64,000 nucleotides of DNA from Alphaproteobacteria bacterium (lineage in GTDB: Bacteria; Pseudomonadota; Alphaproteobacteria; JAEULC01). Made by a program: the position numbers and the translations under genes. Position 1 is the stretch's first letter, and every line of letters begins with the position of its first letter. Below the pieces are notes generated by a model. That model was not told the DNA's origin. It made no database searches and saw only the letters and a program-made list of their open reading frames with translations. Below are positions 8,404 through 16,648 of the stretch, piece after piece. The stretch spans positions 1-64,000 of the forward strand of contig JADZDN010000036.1 in assembly GCA_020851015.1 (NCBI GenBank), read 5' to 3'.

Positions 8404-10572
8404 CTACGGCGGCGCCGGGACCGAACGGGTTTCGGTTACCACGAGGACGTCGAGTGCCTCCACATGGTCGCCATTGCACCACAAGGGGTTGACCTCGAGC
8501 GCATGGAGGTCCGGTCCCAGCGACAATGCTGCCTGGGCAATGCGCCAGATTGCTTCCGCCGCGCGGGCGATATTGATCTTCGGGCCACCGCGTACGCCAT
8601 CCAACACTGCCTTGGCGCGCAGGGAACGCAGCATCCGCTCGATGTCGCCGGCGGTCACCGGCAATATGGCGAGGCTGACGTCCTTCAATGCCTCCACCCA
8701 GATTCCGCCAAGACCGACGGCGAGCGTCGGACCAAAGGTAGGATCGACCGTCACGCCGGCCAGCAGTTCGACTCCGCGCGGCCGCATCGGACTCACGAGC
8801 ACGCCTTCGACGCCGATCTTCGAGGCGTTGGTGCCGGCGCGGTGTACCGTCGCATAGGCATCGCGGACCTCGCCGGCGCTCCGAACGCCGAGCCTTACCC
8901 CGCCGATATCCGATTTGTGGGCGATATCCGCCGCACAGATCTTGAGAGCCACGGGGTAGTTGAACCCTTCGGCGGCGGCGACGGCCGCATCCTCGTCTTC
9001 AGCAAGGCAAGCCGGAACGAGCGGTACGCCCGCCGCCGCCAGCAGCATCCGGCCGGCGGCCTCGGACCACGATCCCGTCGGTCTCGCGCCGCTGAACGGT
9101 CGCGGCGCAGCCGGCGCCTGCCGGGCCCGGTCCGCTGCCTCGCGGCGGGCCGCGTGCCAACGCGCGGCATGGCCAAGGGCCATCAAACCGAATTCGATGC
9201 CGCCCAACATCCAGAGGCCGCTGTCCTCGTAGACCTTCCTCGCAAACGGCCCGCTTTCAAGGCAGGTCAGGCTGATCGGAATGATCGGGCGGGAGGCTGC
9301 CTGCCGCATCGCTTTGACATATCCCATCCGCGCGACGGTCTTGTCCCGCTCGCCCGGTTCGGGCTCGCCCTGGGGCACGACGTTGAAGCCCATGTAGACG
9401 ATGAAGTCGAACGCCGGATCGCGGCTGGCGATTTCCGCCACCACGTCCATGGGAACCGCGGCCGTTCCGGTTTCGCGCACGGTGTCGATCGCCGCGGTGT
9501 CGAGCGGATTCTGCACCGTCGCGAACTTCGGTAGATATTCTGCAAGTTCCGCGCGCGTGCCGGCCGAAAACTCCGGAAGCGCCAAGCCTTCGTCGGAGGC
9601 GCGATCGGCCACGATGTCGCAGGCCCCGCCGGAGGCGGATACGAACCCCATCCGGTTTCCCTTGATATCGTAACCCTGTGCAAGCAGCCCGGAAGTGATC
9701 ATCAGTTCTTCCAGGCTGCGGACCCGGATCATTCCAACCTGCCGGAAGGCGGCGTCAACGACGGCCTCGTCGCCGGTAACCGCGCCCGTATGCGCCAGCG
9801 CGGCTTTCTGTCCGGCCGGGGTCCGGCCCGCTTTCAGGACGACGATGGACTTGCCGCGGACCAGGGCCCTGTTGGCAAGCTCGAGGAACCGGGCGCCTTC
9901 GCGGATCTGTTCGAGAAACATCGCGACAACTTGGGTACCGGGATCATCGACGAGATATTCCAGCACGTCCGCGGCGCCGATGACCGCTTCATTGCCCATG
10001 CAGACGATCTTCGACAGACCGACGGCGTAGGCGCCTGCCAGCCGCAGCACGACCGTCGTCAGCGCCCCGCTTTGCAGGACGATCGACACCTTCCCTTGCG
10101 GAAGACCTTTTGGAACCAGTTGGCCGTATGCGGCGACGCCCTCGGCAATGTTGATGAATCCCGGGCAGTTCGGGCCGAGGAACAAGATTCCATGGCGCGT
10201 CGCCTGCTCGACGAGGCCACGCTGTAGCTTGTGTCCTTGCGGGCCTGACTCGCCGAACCCCGCGGCGATCACGACCGCGTTATGCACGCCCGCCATTCCG
10301 GCATCGGCGAGAATTCCGGGGACCGCTCCAGGCGGCGCGGCGATATAGGCGAAATCCACCGGCGCGCCGAGCTCGCGGAGCGACGGAATGCATTCGCGGC
10401 CGAACACCTGGGCGCGGCTCGGATTGACCGGAACGATGCGGCCGGCAAATCCAAGCGTGGAGAGATTGGCGAAGGCGTTCCTTGACCAGTAGGCCTGTTC
10501 CGACGCGCCGACAATGGCGATGCTCTTTGGCGCGAAAAATCGCGCAAGCCTGCTATTCGCGTTGTTTTCCAT
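8404..10572 (-). CDS. NDP-forming acyl-CoA synthetase (acetate-CoA ligase-like, fused alpha-beta)
   Basis: A 722-residue protein made of an N-terminal CoA-binding domain (residues 10-105), a succinyl-CoA-synthetase-like flavodoxin region, and a C-terminal ATP-grasp domain (from about 490). Residue His261 in ALAHTGAV matches the phosphohistidine of this family. It would activate a carboxylic acid with ATP (or GTP) and CoA, giving ADP and phosphate. It is last in the minus-strand operon that starts at the thiolase-like gene (14363) and converges with the acyl-CoA dehydrogenase operon. It is the only CoA-activating enzyme within the AGTATACT-controlled island, so it probably supplies the CoA ester used by the dehydrogenases and the MaoC hydratase. 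Confidence 0.9.
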   Translation of the reverse strand: MENNANSRLARFFAPKSIAIVGASEQAYWSRNAFANLSTLGFAGRIVPVNPSRAQVFGRECIPSLRELGAPVDFAYIAAPPGAVPGILADAGMAGVHNAVVIAAGFGESGPQGHKLQRGLVEQATRHGILFLGPNCPGFINIAEGVAAYGQLVPKGLPQGKVSIVLQSGALTTVVLRLAGAYAVGLSKIVCMGNEAVIGAADVLEYLVDDPGTQVVAMFLEQIREGARFLELANRALVRGKSIVVLKAGRTPAGQKAALAHTGAVTGDEAVVDAAFRQVGMIRVRSLEELMITSGLLAQGYDIKGNRMGFVSASGGACDIVADRASDEGLALPEFSAGTRAELAEYLPKFATVQNPLDTAAIDTVRETGTAAVPMDVVAEIASRDPAFDFIVYMGFNVVPQGEPEPGERDKTVARMGYVKAMRQAASRPIIPISLTCLESGPFARKVYEDSGLWMLGGIEFGLMALGHAARWHAARREAADRARQAPAAPRPFSGARPTGSWSEAAGRMLLAAAGVPLVPACLAEDEDAAVAAAEGFNYPVALKICAADIAHKSDIGGVRLGVRSAGEVRDAYATVHRAGTNASKIGVEGVLVSPMRPRGVELLAGVTVDPTFGPTLAVGLGGIWVEALKDVSLAILPVTAGDIERMLRSLRAKAVLDGVRGGPKINIARAAEAIWRIAQAALSLGPDLHALEVNPLWCNGDHVEALDVLVVTETRSVPAPP

Positions 10573-10594
10573 CGCCCCGCGCTCGCGGGCGCCC

Positions 10595-11443
10595 CTAGCG
10601 CCGCAATTCGACGGGAAGGCCGAATTCCGTCAGGCGATACTTCTCCACCAACGCCTTCAGCTTGCCTTCGCTTTCCAAGGTCTGCATGCCCTCGAGCACC
10701 GCGTTGCGCACCTCCTCGTTGCCCTTCCGGACAACCAAACCGATCACCAGCTCCGTCAGGATCGTGAAGCCGAGCTCAAGCGATTCGCCCTCGCGGGATT
10801 CCGCCCGCATTTTCGCGCTGATCGACCCGTCCATCACGAAGTCGATCCGCCCATTCACAAGCTGGCGGATGGCGGCCTCCTGGTCCACGGCGGGAATGTA
10901 GGTGACCGCCGGCTTTCCCCGGCCGACGCATCCCGCGCTTTGCCGCTCGACCTCGGCGGCGGAGACGCCGCCGACCGTGCTCGACGCCGTCGCCCCACAC
11001 AGGTCGTCCAGGGACCGCAGCCCCTTCGGATTGCCCCGGCGCACGATGACGCTTTGGCCGCTCCGCATGTAGACGATGAAGTCGACCTTCTCGGCGCGCT
11101 CTGGCCGATAATTCACGTTGCCGATCATGACGTCGGTGGCGCCCGACATCACCGTCTGGATCAGCGTCGAGAAGGGTCCCTTCACAAAATCGTATTTCAG
11201 GCCCGCGCATTGCATTGCCAACTCGATCAGCTCGACTTCGATGCCGGTCAACCGCGTAAGGTCGGCCGGGTCGGCGTACGAGAATGGCGGCGTGGTCGTG
11301 GTTGCCGCTATCTTGACGACGCCTGATGCCGCGCGCGGATATTTTTCCTTCGCGCGGTCAGGCTCGCACTTCGCGTCGGCCGAAGTGCATGCCAGCGCAA
11401 AAACCACAAACACTGCAGCGTTGACAATTCTAGAGCACTTCAT
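10595..11443 (-). CDS. Amino-acid-type ABC transporter binding protein (paralogue 2)
   Basis: An SBP_bac_3 periplasmic protein, 282 residues, with a signal peptide cleaved near residue 24 (TSADA/K). The mature start CEPDRAKEKYP and the sequence GNVNYRPERAEKVDF mirror paralogue 1 closely. ATG 11443 follows AGGAGG. There is no operator directly upstream; the gene is embedded in the operon thiolase-DUF35-isomerase-MaoC-SBP-ligase. The presence of a binding protein within a catabolic operon suggests the operon's substrate is imported rather than made inside the cell. Confidence 0.88.
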   Translation of the reverse strand: MKCSRIVNAAVFVVFALACTSADAKCEPDRAKEKYPRAASGVVKIAATTTTPPFSYADPADLTRLTGIEVELIELAMQCAGLKYDFVKGPFSTLIQTVMSGATDVMIGNVNYRPERAEKVDFIVYMRSGQSVIVRRGNPKGLRSLDDLCGATASSTVGGVSAAEVERQSAGCVGRGKPAVTYIPAVDQEAAIRQLVNGRIDFVMDGSISAKMRAESREGESLELGFTILTELVIGLVVRKGNEEVRNAVLEGMQTLESEGKLKALVEKYRLTEFGLPVELRR

Positions 11444-11486
11444 CCTTGGCCTCCTGATGCGAAACTGCCGACATCCCGGGTGGTCA

Positions 11487-11987
11487 TCATTGGTTCAGCA
11501 CGATGCGGTTCAGCGTGTCGGCGATGACCGCCGGACGCGCTTCGTTTTCGATCTCGATGGTATGGCGGTATTTTGCCTGCCACACCAGCGGCTCGACCTG
11601 CTTCAGTTCCAGCAGCGATGTCCGTAGGCGGATGCGGCGCCCCGTGCGAACCGGCGCGATGAACCGCACGCGATCGGACCCATAGTTGATCCCCATTTTC
11701 GTGTTCAATGCCACTTCGACCCCGTCCATCTTCTCGCGCAGCAGCGTGATCAGCGACAGGGTGAGATAGCCATGCGCTATCGTCTCGTCGAATCCCGACG
11801 TCTTGCAACGCTTGGGGTCGACATGGATCCACTGGCGATCGCCGGTGGCGTCGGCGAACGAATTGATGCGCTCTTGCGTCATCGTCAGCCACGGGCCGAC
11901 ACCGAGTTCCTTGCCGACGAAGCTCTGAAGCTCCTCGATGGTCGTAACCCGCACGGGGGCGCTGCCCGCGGAATCAGTCGGCGACAT
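11487..11987 (-). CDS. MaoC-like (R)-specific enoyl-CoA hydratase family protein
   Basis: A single hot-dog domain of 166 residues with the hydratase 2 motif: Asp50 and His55 (ATGDRQWIHVD) are the expected catalytic pair. It would hydrate an enoyl-CoA to a 3-hydroxyacyl-CoA. ATG 11987 is chosen because the conserved domain begins soon after and AAGG precedes it; the longer frame start at 12041 would overlap the previous gene by 68 bases, against 14 here. In ChsH1-type systems a MaoC protein works with a DUF35-containing partner, and here a DUF35 gene lies two genes upstream. Confidence 0.88.
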   Translation of the reverse strand: MSPTDSAGSAPVRVTTIEELQSFVGKELGVGPWLTMTQERINSFADATGDRQWIHVDPKRCKTSGFDETIAHGYLTLSLITLLREKMDGVEVALNTKMGINYGSDRVRFIAPVRTGRRIRLRTSLLELKQVEPLVWQAKYRHTIEIENEARPAVIADTLNRIVLNQ

Positions 11988-12798
11988 GGGACCTTCGATC
12001 GCCAACGCGCCGCGCAATTCGCCGCACGGCCGCCGCGACACTCGGGTGCAGGTCGGCGAGTCCGGGATCGTGCTGCTTCAGGTGGTGCAGCGTAATCCAT
12101 CCGTCGAACGCGGCGTCGGCAAGCGCCTCGACGATCGGCCACACGGTCGCGTCCCCGGCGCCAATTGCGGCAAGCTCCGCGGCGTCGCCGCGCCGGCGCC
12201 AATCCTTCAGTTCCACCTGCTCGACCAGGTCGAACATCTTTTCCAGCGCGCCCAGCGGCTCGATGCCGTCCATCTCCATATTCGAGCCGTTGAAGATGAT
12301 GCCGGCCCTGGCGCGGCCAAGGCCTTCAACGAGCCGGCGACAGGAACCGGGATCGGAGGCGAGGTCGTGATGAGTCGGGAACGAAAGCATCGCGCCCGCT
12401 TCGCCGGCGTATCGCGCAATCGGCTGGCATGCCTCGACGAACCGGTCGATTTCAGCAGTCGTGCCGGGCGCCGTCGCCGCAAAAACCCGGACGACACGGG
12501 CCTGCAGAAGGACAGACAGATCCACGCACCGCTTTGCCTGGTCGATATCCTGTTGCCGCGCCGGTTCGTCCAGCGTGAGCTTGCGTCCCGCGTATCCATA
12601 GATCGCGGACACCTGGAGTCCGCACGCACGGCACCGTTCCGAAAAGCGCTTGACCTCGTTCACCGGCGTTTCGAGCGAAAGAGCGCTTCGATCCGACACG
12701 CCGACGGCAACCGCTTCCACTCCCGCCGCTGCCGCGACGCCGGGAAGCGCATCGAGCGGAACTCCGGGAAAGGCCACGGTGGAGGCGGAGATTCGCAT
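11974..12798 (-). CDS. Sugar-phosphate isomerase/epimerase-like TIM-barrel protein
   Basis: A 274-residue xylose-isomerase-like TIM barrel (AP endonuclease 2 family). Metal ligands expected of the fold are visible as His and Glu/Asp residues near PTHHD, FNGSN and VELKDW. Members act as isomerases, epimerases or dehydratases on sugar-like or keto substrates, so the substrate cannot be assigned. The start ATG 12798 shares bases with the stop of the DUF35 gene (TGATG), which indicates translational coupling. It lies between DUF35 and MaoC genes in the operon. Confidence 0.75.
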   Translation of the reverse strand: MRISASTVAFPGVPLDALPGVAAAAGVEAVAVGVSDRSALSLETPVNEVKRFSERCRACGLQVSAIYGYAGRKLTLDEPARQQDIDQAKRCVDLSVLLQARVVRVFAATAPGTTAEIDRFVEACQPIARYAGEAGAMLSFPTHHDLASDPGSCRRLVEGLGRARAGIIFNGSNMEMDGIEPLGALEKMFDLVEQVELKDWRRRGDAAELAAIGAGDATVWPIVEALADAAFDGWITLHHLKQHDPGLADLHPSVAAAVRRIARRVGDRRSHVAD

Positions 12799-13208
12799 CA
12801 CGCAGGTCTGAATTTCAGCAGCGTCGTCGACTCGGATACATCGTCGAACACAGCCAAGACCGCCATGCCGATCTTGACCGCCGCCGGCGTCGGCTCGACA
12901 TCAACCAGATTCGTCATGATCCGCGCTCCCTCGTCGAGGTCAACCAGCGCGACGACATAGGGCGAGGATGCCTTGAAGGCCGAAGGCACGCCGCGATGCG
13001 CGATCGTGAAGGCGTAAACCTTTCCCTTTCCGCTCGCGACCATCCACGACAGCGAACGCGACCCGCAGGCCGGGCACAGGACGCGCGGATAGAACACCGC
13101 GCCGGCACAGTTCGCGCATTTCTGGATGCGGAGTTCGCGGGCGCGCAACCCGTCCCAGAAGGGCTTGGTGACCGGGTCCGGCACCGGCACCGGCTTCTCG
13201 TAGCCCAT
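12798..13208 (-). CDS. DUF35 OB-fold protein with zinc ribbon
   Basis: A 136-residue protein with an N-terminal rubredoxin-like zinc ribbon (CANC and CPAC, residues 37-55) and a C-terminal OB fold (acyl-CoA-binding). Such proteins form complexes with thiolase-like lipid-transfer proteins, for example the ChsH2 DUF35 domain with Ltp2, which carry out retro-aldol cleavage or thiolysis of branched side chains. It directly follows the thiolase-like gene with a 3-base gap, so a complex is likely. Confidence 0.88.
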   Translation of the reverse strand: MGYEKPVPVPDPVTKPFWDGLRARELRIQKCANCAGAVFYPRVLCPACGSRSLSWMVASGKGKVYAFTIAHRGVPSAFKASSPYVVALVDLDEGARIMTNLVDVEPTPAAVKIGMAVLAVFDDVSESTTLLKFRPA

Positions 13209-13211
13209 TGC

Positions 13212-14363
13212 CTAGTCCCTCCCCAGGATTACCGTGCCGGTGGCGGACAGCCGCCCCCCCGTGCCGTGGACAAGCCCAATCCTCGCGTCGGCGACCTGGC
13301 GCGGCCCCTGTGATGCGTAGTCATGACGCAACTGGCGAACTGCCTCGACGATCGTGAAGATGCCGAACATGCCGGGATGCGTGTAGGACAGTCCGCCGCC
13401 GCTGGTATTCATCGGGAAGTCGCCGCCGGGCGCCGTGCGTTGTCGGGACACAAACGCACCGCCCTCGCCTTTCTTGCAGAACCCAAGATCCTCCAGCGTC
13501 AGAAGCACCGTGAAGGTGAAGCTGTCATAGATCTGCGCCACATCGATATCCGCGTGCGAAACGCCGGCCATGGCGAATGCCTTAGGACCGGAGATACGCC
13601 CCGGTCCATGCACCAGACTCGGCATCTGGCTGATGATCTGATGGTCGAGGCCTTCGCCGAAGCCCAGCACCCGGATGGCGGTCCGTCGACAACTGCGCGC
13701 GCGCGCGACCGATGTCAGAATCACGGCTCCGGCCGCGTCGGTCACCAGGCAGCAGTCGAGCTTGCCGAACGGCCAGGAAATCAACGGCGCCTGGACGACA
13801 TCGGATATCGTGATCGGATCGCGCGTGAGAGCCTTCGGATTCAGGGCCGCCCATGCGCGCGTGGCGACGGCGATCTCCGCCAACTGCTCCCGCGTCGTCC
13901 CGAACTCGTGCATGTGGCGCGAGCAGGCCATGGCGTATGCGCCCACCGCGCCCGGCAAGCCATACGGCGCTTCGAACTGTCCAGCCGGAAGCTGAGGCCC
14001 CCCGCCTTCCGGAAACATTCCGACCCGCGAGCGACCGCTTTCGCCGTGGACGATCAGCGCGACTTCGCAAAGCCCGTTGGCGATGGCCGCCGCCGCATGG
14101 CCGAGGTGCACGACGTAGGACGATCCGCCGACATGCGTCCCGTCGTAATAGCTGGGAGCAATCCCCAGATACTCCGCCACCTCCGTCGGCCGCCATCCCG
14201 CGGAAAAGACCGCATCGACGTCCTTCACGGACAGACCGGCGTCCTCCAAGGCATTGAGCGACGCCTCGCCGACGAGCTGCAGCGTCGACTTGCCCGGAAG
14301 AATGCCAATCGCATCCGATTCCGCAACCCCGACGACTGCCGCCTTTCCGCTAAGGCCCATCAT
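13212..14363 (-). CDS. Thiolase-like lipid-transfer protein (Ltp2-type, aldolase candidate)
   Basis: A 383-residue thiolase-fold protein of the SCP-x/acetyl-CoA acetyltransferase-like group. The nucleophilic cysteine of true thiolases is missing: the corresponding loop reads THVGGSSYVVHLGHA. The C-terminal half retains YDSFTFT and GGGLSYTHPG, positions used by Ltp2-type retro-aldolases. With DUF35 next door the parsimonious role is cleavage of a branched 3-hydroxyacyl-CoA. It is first in the minus-strand operon reaching to 8404 and is transcribed divergently from the GntR regulator. Thiolysis cannot be excluded without structure-based alignment. Confidence 0.85.
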   Translation of the reverse strand: MMGLSGKAAVVGVAESDAIGILPGKSTLQLVGEASLNALEDAGLSVKDVDAVFSAGWRPTEVAEYLGIAPSYYDGTHVGGSSYVVHLGHAAAAIANGLCEVALIVHGESGRSRVGMFPEGGGPQLPAGQFEAPYGLPGAVGAYAMACSRHMHEFGTTREQLAEIAVATRAWAALNPKALTRDPITISDVVQAPLISWPFGKLDCCLVTDAAGAVILTSVARARSCRRTAIRVLGFGEGLDHQIISQMPSLVHGPGRISGPKAFAMAGVSHADIDVAQIYDSFTFTVLLTLEDLGFCKKGEGGAFVSRQRTAPGGDFPMNTSGGGLSYTHPGMFGIFTIVEAVRQLRHDYASQGPRQVADARIGLVHGTGGRLSATGTVILGRD

Positions 14364-14707
14364 CCGATTCTCACGCCTCCAGCACGTGCCGCTTCGGCGT
14401 CTTCATCCGCGGACGCGCGCCAGCGCGGTCCTTGCGATTGCCGTACCATTGCCCACCGGAACCTCGTTCCGTAAAATAGTATACTTGTATCAACTATTAA
14501 GGCAAGGCCGATCGCGATCGGCGGGACGGCGGTGCGCCAGCAACCGCCCATCGGGGCAGCGCTTGCATCCGAAACCGCGTGAGCTCGCCCTGATCGCCGA
14601 AGGAATTCCGTCGCCGCCCGACAAAATATGATACTGATTGCATGTTGCAGTGATCCGGATTGCCTGTTCGACCATGTCGCCAATTCTTACGGAATGAGAC
14701 TGTCGCG
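14364..14707. other. 344-base divergent intergenic region between thiolase-like gene and gntR
   Basis: No gene was found here. It holds operator site 3 (14477-14486) in an AT-rich patch (14471-14500) that stands out from the GC-rich surroundings and is the likely promoter area. A second AT-rich spot near 14622-14640 contains a loose match (ATGATACT). The long 5' distance to the regulator (222 bases from the operator to ATG 14708) leaves room for a leader, but no hairpin or leader peptide is evident. Confidence 0.6.
14477..14486. promoter_or_regulatory. Operator site 3 (TAGTATACTT)
   Basis: Core AGTATACT at 14478-14485, identical over 10 bases to site 2. It lies between the divergent thiolase-like operon and the gntR gene, as expected for autoregulation and control of the main operon. 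Confidence 0.6.
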
Positions 14708-15406
14708 ATGATGAAGTTTCAAAGAATGAAGCCGGAAAAGGCGGCGCAGGTGATCGCACGGCAGATCAAGCAGGCCGTGCTGAGCGGCGAGCTAGCGATC
14801 GGCGACAAATTGCCGGGAGAGCGCGAACTGATCGCCCAATCGGGCTACAGCCGCTCCGTCGTGCGCGAGGCGCTGCGGCTGCTGGAGGATGACGGCCTTA
14901 TCGTGCTCCAGGCGGGCCGGAACGGCGGCGCGGTCGTCAGCAACCCGAATACCAGCCAGATCATGTCGAACATCGACATGCATCTGCGGCTCCAGCAGAC
15001 GGGCGTCAGGGAAGTGCACGAAGCGCAACGCGTCATCGAACCTGTCATCGTGAAGCTGGCGATCGAGAAAGCGACCGAAGAGGATTTCGGCAAAATCCGC
15101 GAGACGATCGAATTGATCGAGCGGAATCCCGAAGACATCGACCTGGTCAGGATCCAAAGCAATCGGTTCCATACGCTTCTCGGCGAGGCGACCAAAAACA
15201 ACGTTCTTGCGATCGTCGCGGGGATATTGAGGCAGATCGTGGTCGACTTTCGCTATGAAGGCGACGCGAAGGAAGCGCTCGCCATCGCCCGGATCCACCG
15301 CCGGATACTGGAGGCGATCGAGGCCAAGGATGTCGAGAAGGCCACGCGCCGGGCCTTGCGGCACGTCAACGCGAGCGAAGCGGTGATGTGCTCGCGAAGC
15401 AACTAG
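14708..15406 (+). CDS. FadR-type GntR transcriptional regulator (FCD domain)
   Basis: A 232-residue regulator with an N-terminal winged helix-turn-helix (about residues 8-75, including LPGERELIAQSGYSRSVVREALR) and a C-terminal all-helical FCD ligand domain. Histidines in RFHTLLGEA and RIHRRIL match metal/ligand positions of FCD domains. Members sense carboxylates or their metabolites and usually repress. ATG 14708 or 14711 is chosen since the wHTH starts directly after; a TTG at 14660 would add 16 residues. It is the only regulator in the island, which makes it the best candidate for binding the AGTATACT palindromes. Confidence 0.92.
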   Translation: MMKFQRMKPEKAAQVIARQIKQAVLSGELAIGDKLPGERELIAQSGYSRSVVREALRLLEDDGLIVLQAGRNGGAVVSNPNTSQIMSNIDMHLRLQQTGVREVHEAQRVIEPVIVKLAIEKATEEDFGKIRETIELIERNPEDIDLVRIQSNRFHTLLGEATKNNVLAIVAGILRQIVVDFRYEGDAKEALAIARIHRRILEAIEAKDVEKATRRALRHVNASEAVMCSRSN

Positions 15407-15423
15407 ATCGACGCCGCTCCTGC

Positions 15424-16617
15424 CTAGCGCAGCCCTTCCGCGGTCAAACGGCCCAGACGCGCAATGGCCCCCTCATCCTCCTGCCGGGAGGATGCGGTCT
15501 TGTTCTTGAAGCGCGCCATTCCGAATTCCTCGATCGGATGCGTGGCACGGCCTTCGGCGATGAGGCTCGCCATAAGTCGCCCGATCGCGGGTCCGAGCGC
15601 GAAGCCATGGCCTGAAAATCCCGCACAAATATAGAGCCCCGGCACTTCCTCGACCGCCTGGACAATTGCGAGATCGTCGGGCGTCATCTCGAACCAGCCT
15701 ACCCAGGCACGAACGACGCGCGCCGTCGCGAGCGCCGGCACCAAGCGCACCGTCTCCCGCATGATGTTGCCGATGTGCGCGCGCGAGATCGACGAGTCGA
15801 AACCGACGCTTTGAGCCGGTCCCATGCCAAGCAGCAACGTGCCATCCATGGTCTGGCCGAAACTCACCCGCGGGCCGGCGCATCGAAGATACGGCCGCGT
15901 CACCAGCGGCATTCGCGCCGTAACGAGGATCTGGTGCTTGGCGGGCGTTATCGGGACGTCGATTCCCAGGGGCGCCATCAACTCCGGGGCCCGCACGCCG
16001 GCGGCGTTCAACACGGCGGGAGCGGAAATCCGGCCGCGGTCGGTCGAAACGCCCTCGATCCTTCCCCCGCGTACGACAATGCCGTTGGCGCGAACGCCGA
16101 TTCTTATGTCTGCCCCGTGCCGCCGTGCAGCCATTGCAAAGGCCCACGTGGCCTTTTGAGGGTTTACATGTCCGTCCTGGGTGGTGAGAAATCCCATAAC
16201 GATGTCAGGCGAAATGTCGGGCACGAGTTCCTTGATGTCGTGGCGCGCGACGACGCGGGCATCGAGACCCCGCTGGCGATGCTTTTCGGTTTCGGCCTGG
16301 AATTCGGCGGCGATACTGTCATGGTAGGTGACCAGCAGGTTGCCCGTCCTGCGAAACTCCGTCGGATGGCCGAGTTCCTCATCCGCCTGGTGCCATAGCC
16401 GCAAAGCCTCGAGCGCAATGGGAAGCTCCAGCCGATCCCTCAGCTGGACACGCACATTGCCGCGGTTGCGCCCCGATGCTTCCTGGGCGATGTCATCCTT
16501 TTCAAGCAGGACGACGCGCACGCCTTGCTTGGCGAGATTGTACGCGGTTGCACACCCCACGATGCCGCCACCGACGACAACGACGTCGGCGGTGTCGCCT
16601 GTCATTCCCGGTTTCAT
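15424..16617 (-). CDS. FAD-dependent oxidoreductase, DadA/SoxB/HcnC type (beta subunit candidate)
   Basis: A 397-residue D-amino-acid-oxidase-fold protein. The dinucleotide motif VVVGGGIVG is at residues 13-21 and the C-terminal FAD segment ICAGFSGHGFALGPA is intact. It would oxidise an amino or imino compound. Similar proteins are the beta subunits of opine oxidases, HcnABC and D-hydroxyproline dehydrogenase, where they pair with an alpha subunit and a small 2Fe-2S subunit; both of those are encoded 4-6 kb away (20459-22299). It lies 31 bases downstream of the permease-ATPase gene and is probably cotranscribed, with its 3' end converging on gntR. Confidence 0.88.
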   Translation of the reverse strand: MKPGMTGDTADVVVVGGGIVGCATAYNLAKQGVRVVLLEKDDIAQEASGRNRGNVRVQLRDRLELPIALEALRLWHQADEELGHPTEFRRTGNLLVTYHDSIAAEFQAETEKHRQRGLDARVVARHDIKELVPDISPDIVMGFLTTQDGHVNPQKATWAFAMAARRHGADIRIGVRANGIVVRGGRIEGVSTDRGRISAPAVLNAAGVRAPELMAPLGIDVPITPAKHQILVTARMPLVTRPYLRCAGPRVSFGQTMDGTLLLGMGPAQSVGFDSSISRAHIGNIMRETVRLVPALATARVVRAWVGWFEMTPDDLAIVQAVEEVPGLYICAGFSGHGFALGPAIGRLMASLIAEGRATHPIEEFGMARFKNKTASSRQEDEGAIARLGRLTAEGLR

Positions 16618-16648
16618 GGCAGGACACCTCTATTCAAAGCGCGCCGTG

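Noticed and set aside
14628..14636. ATGATACT near gntR as a second operator
   Set aside because: Three mismatches to the core and no palindrome; noted only as a weak possibility.
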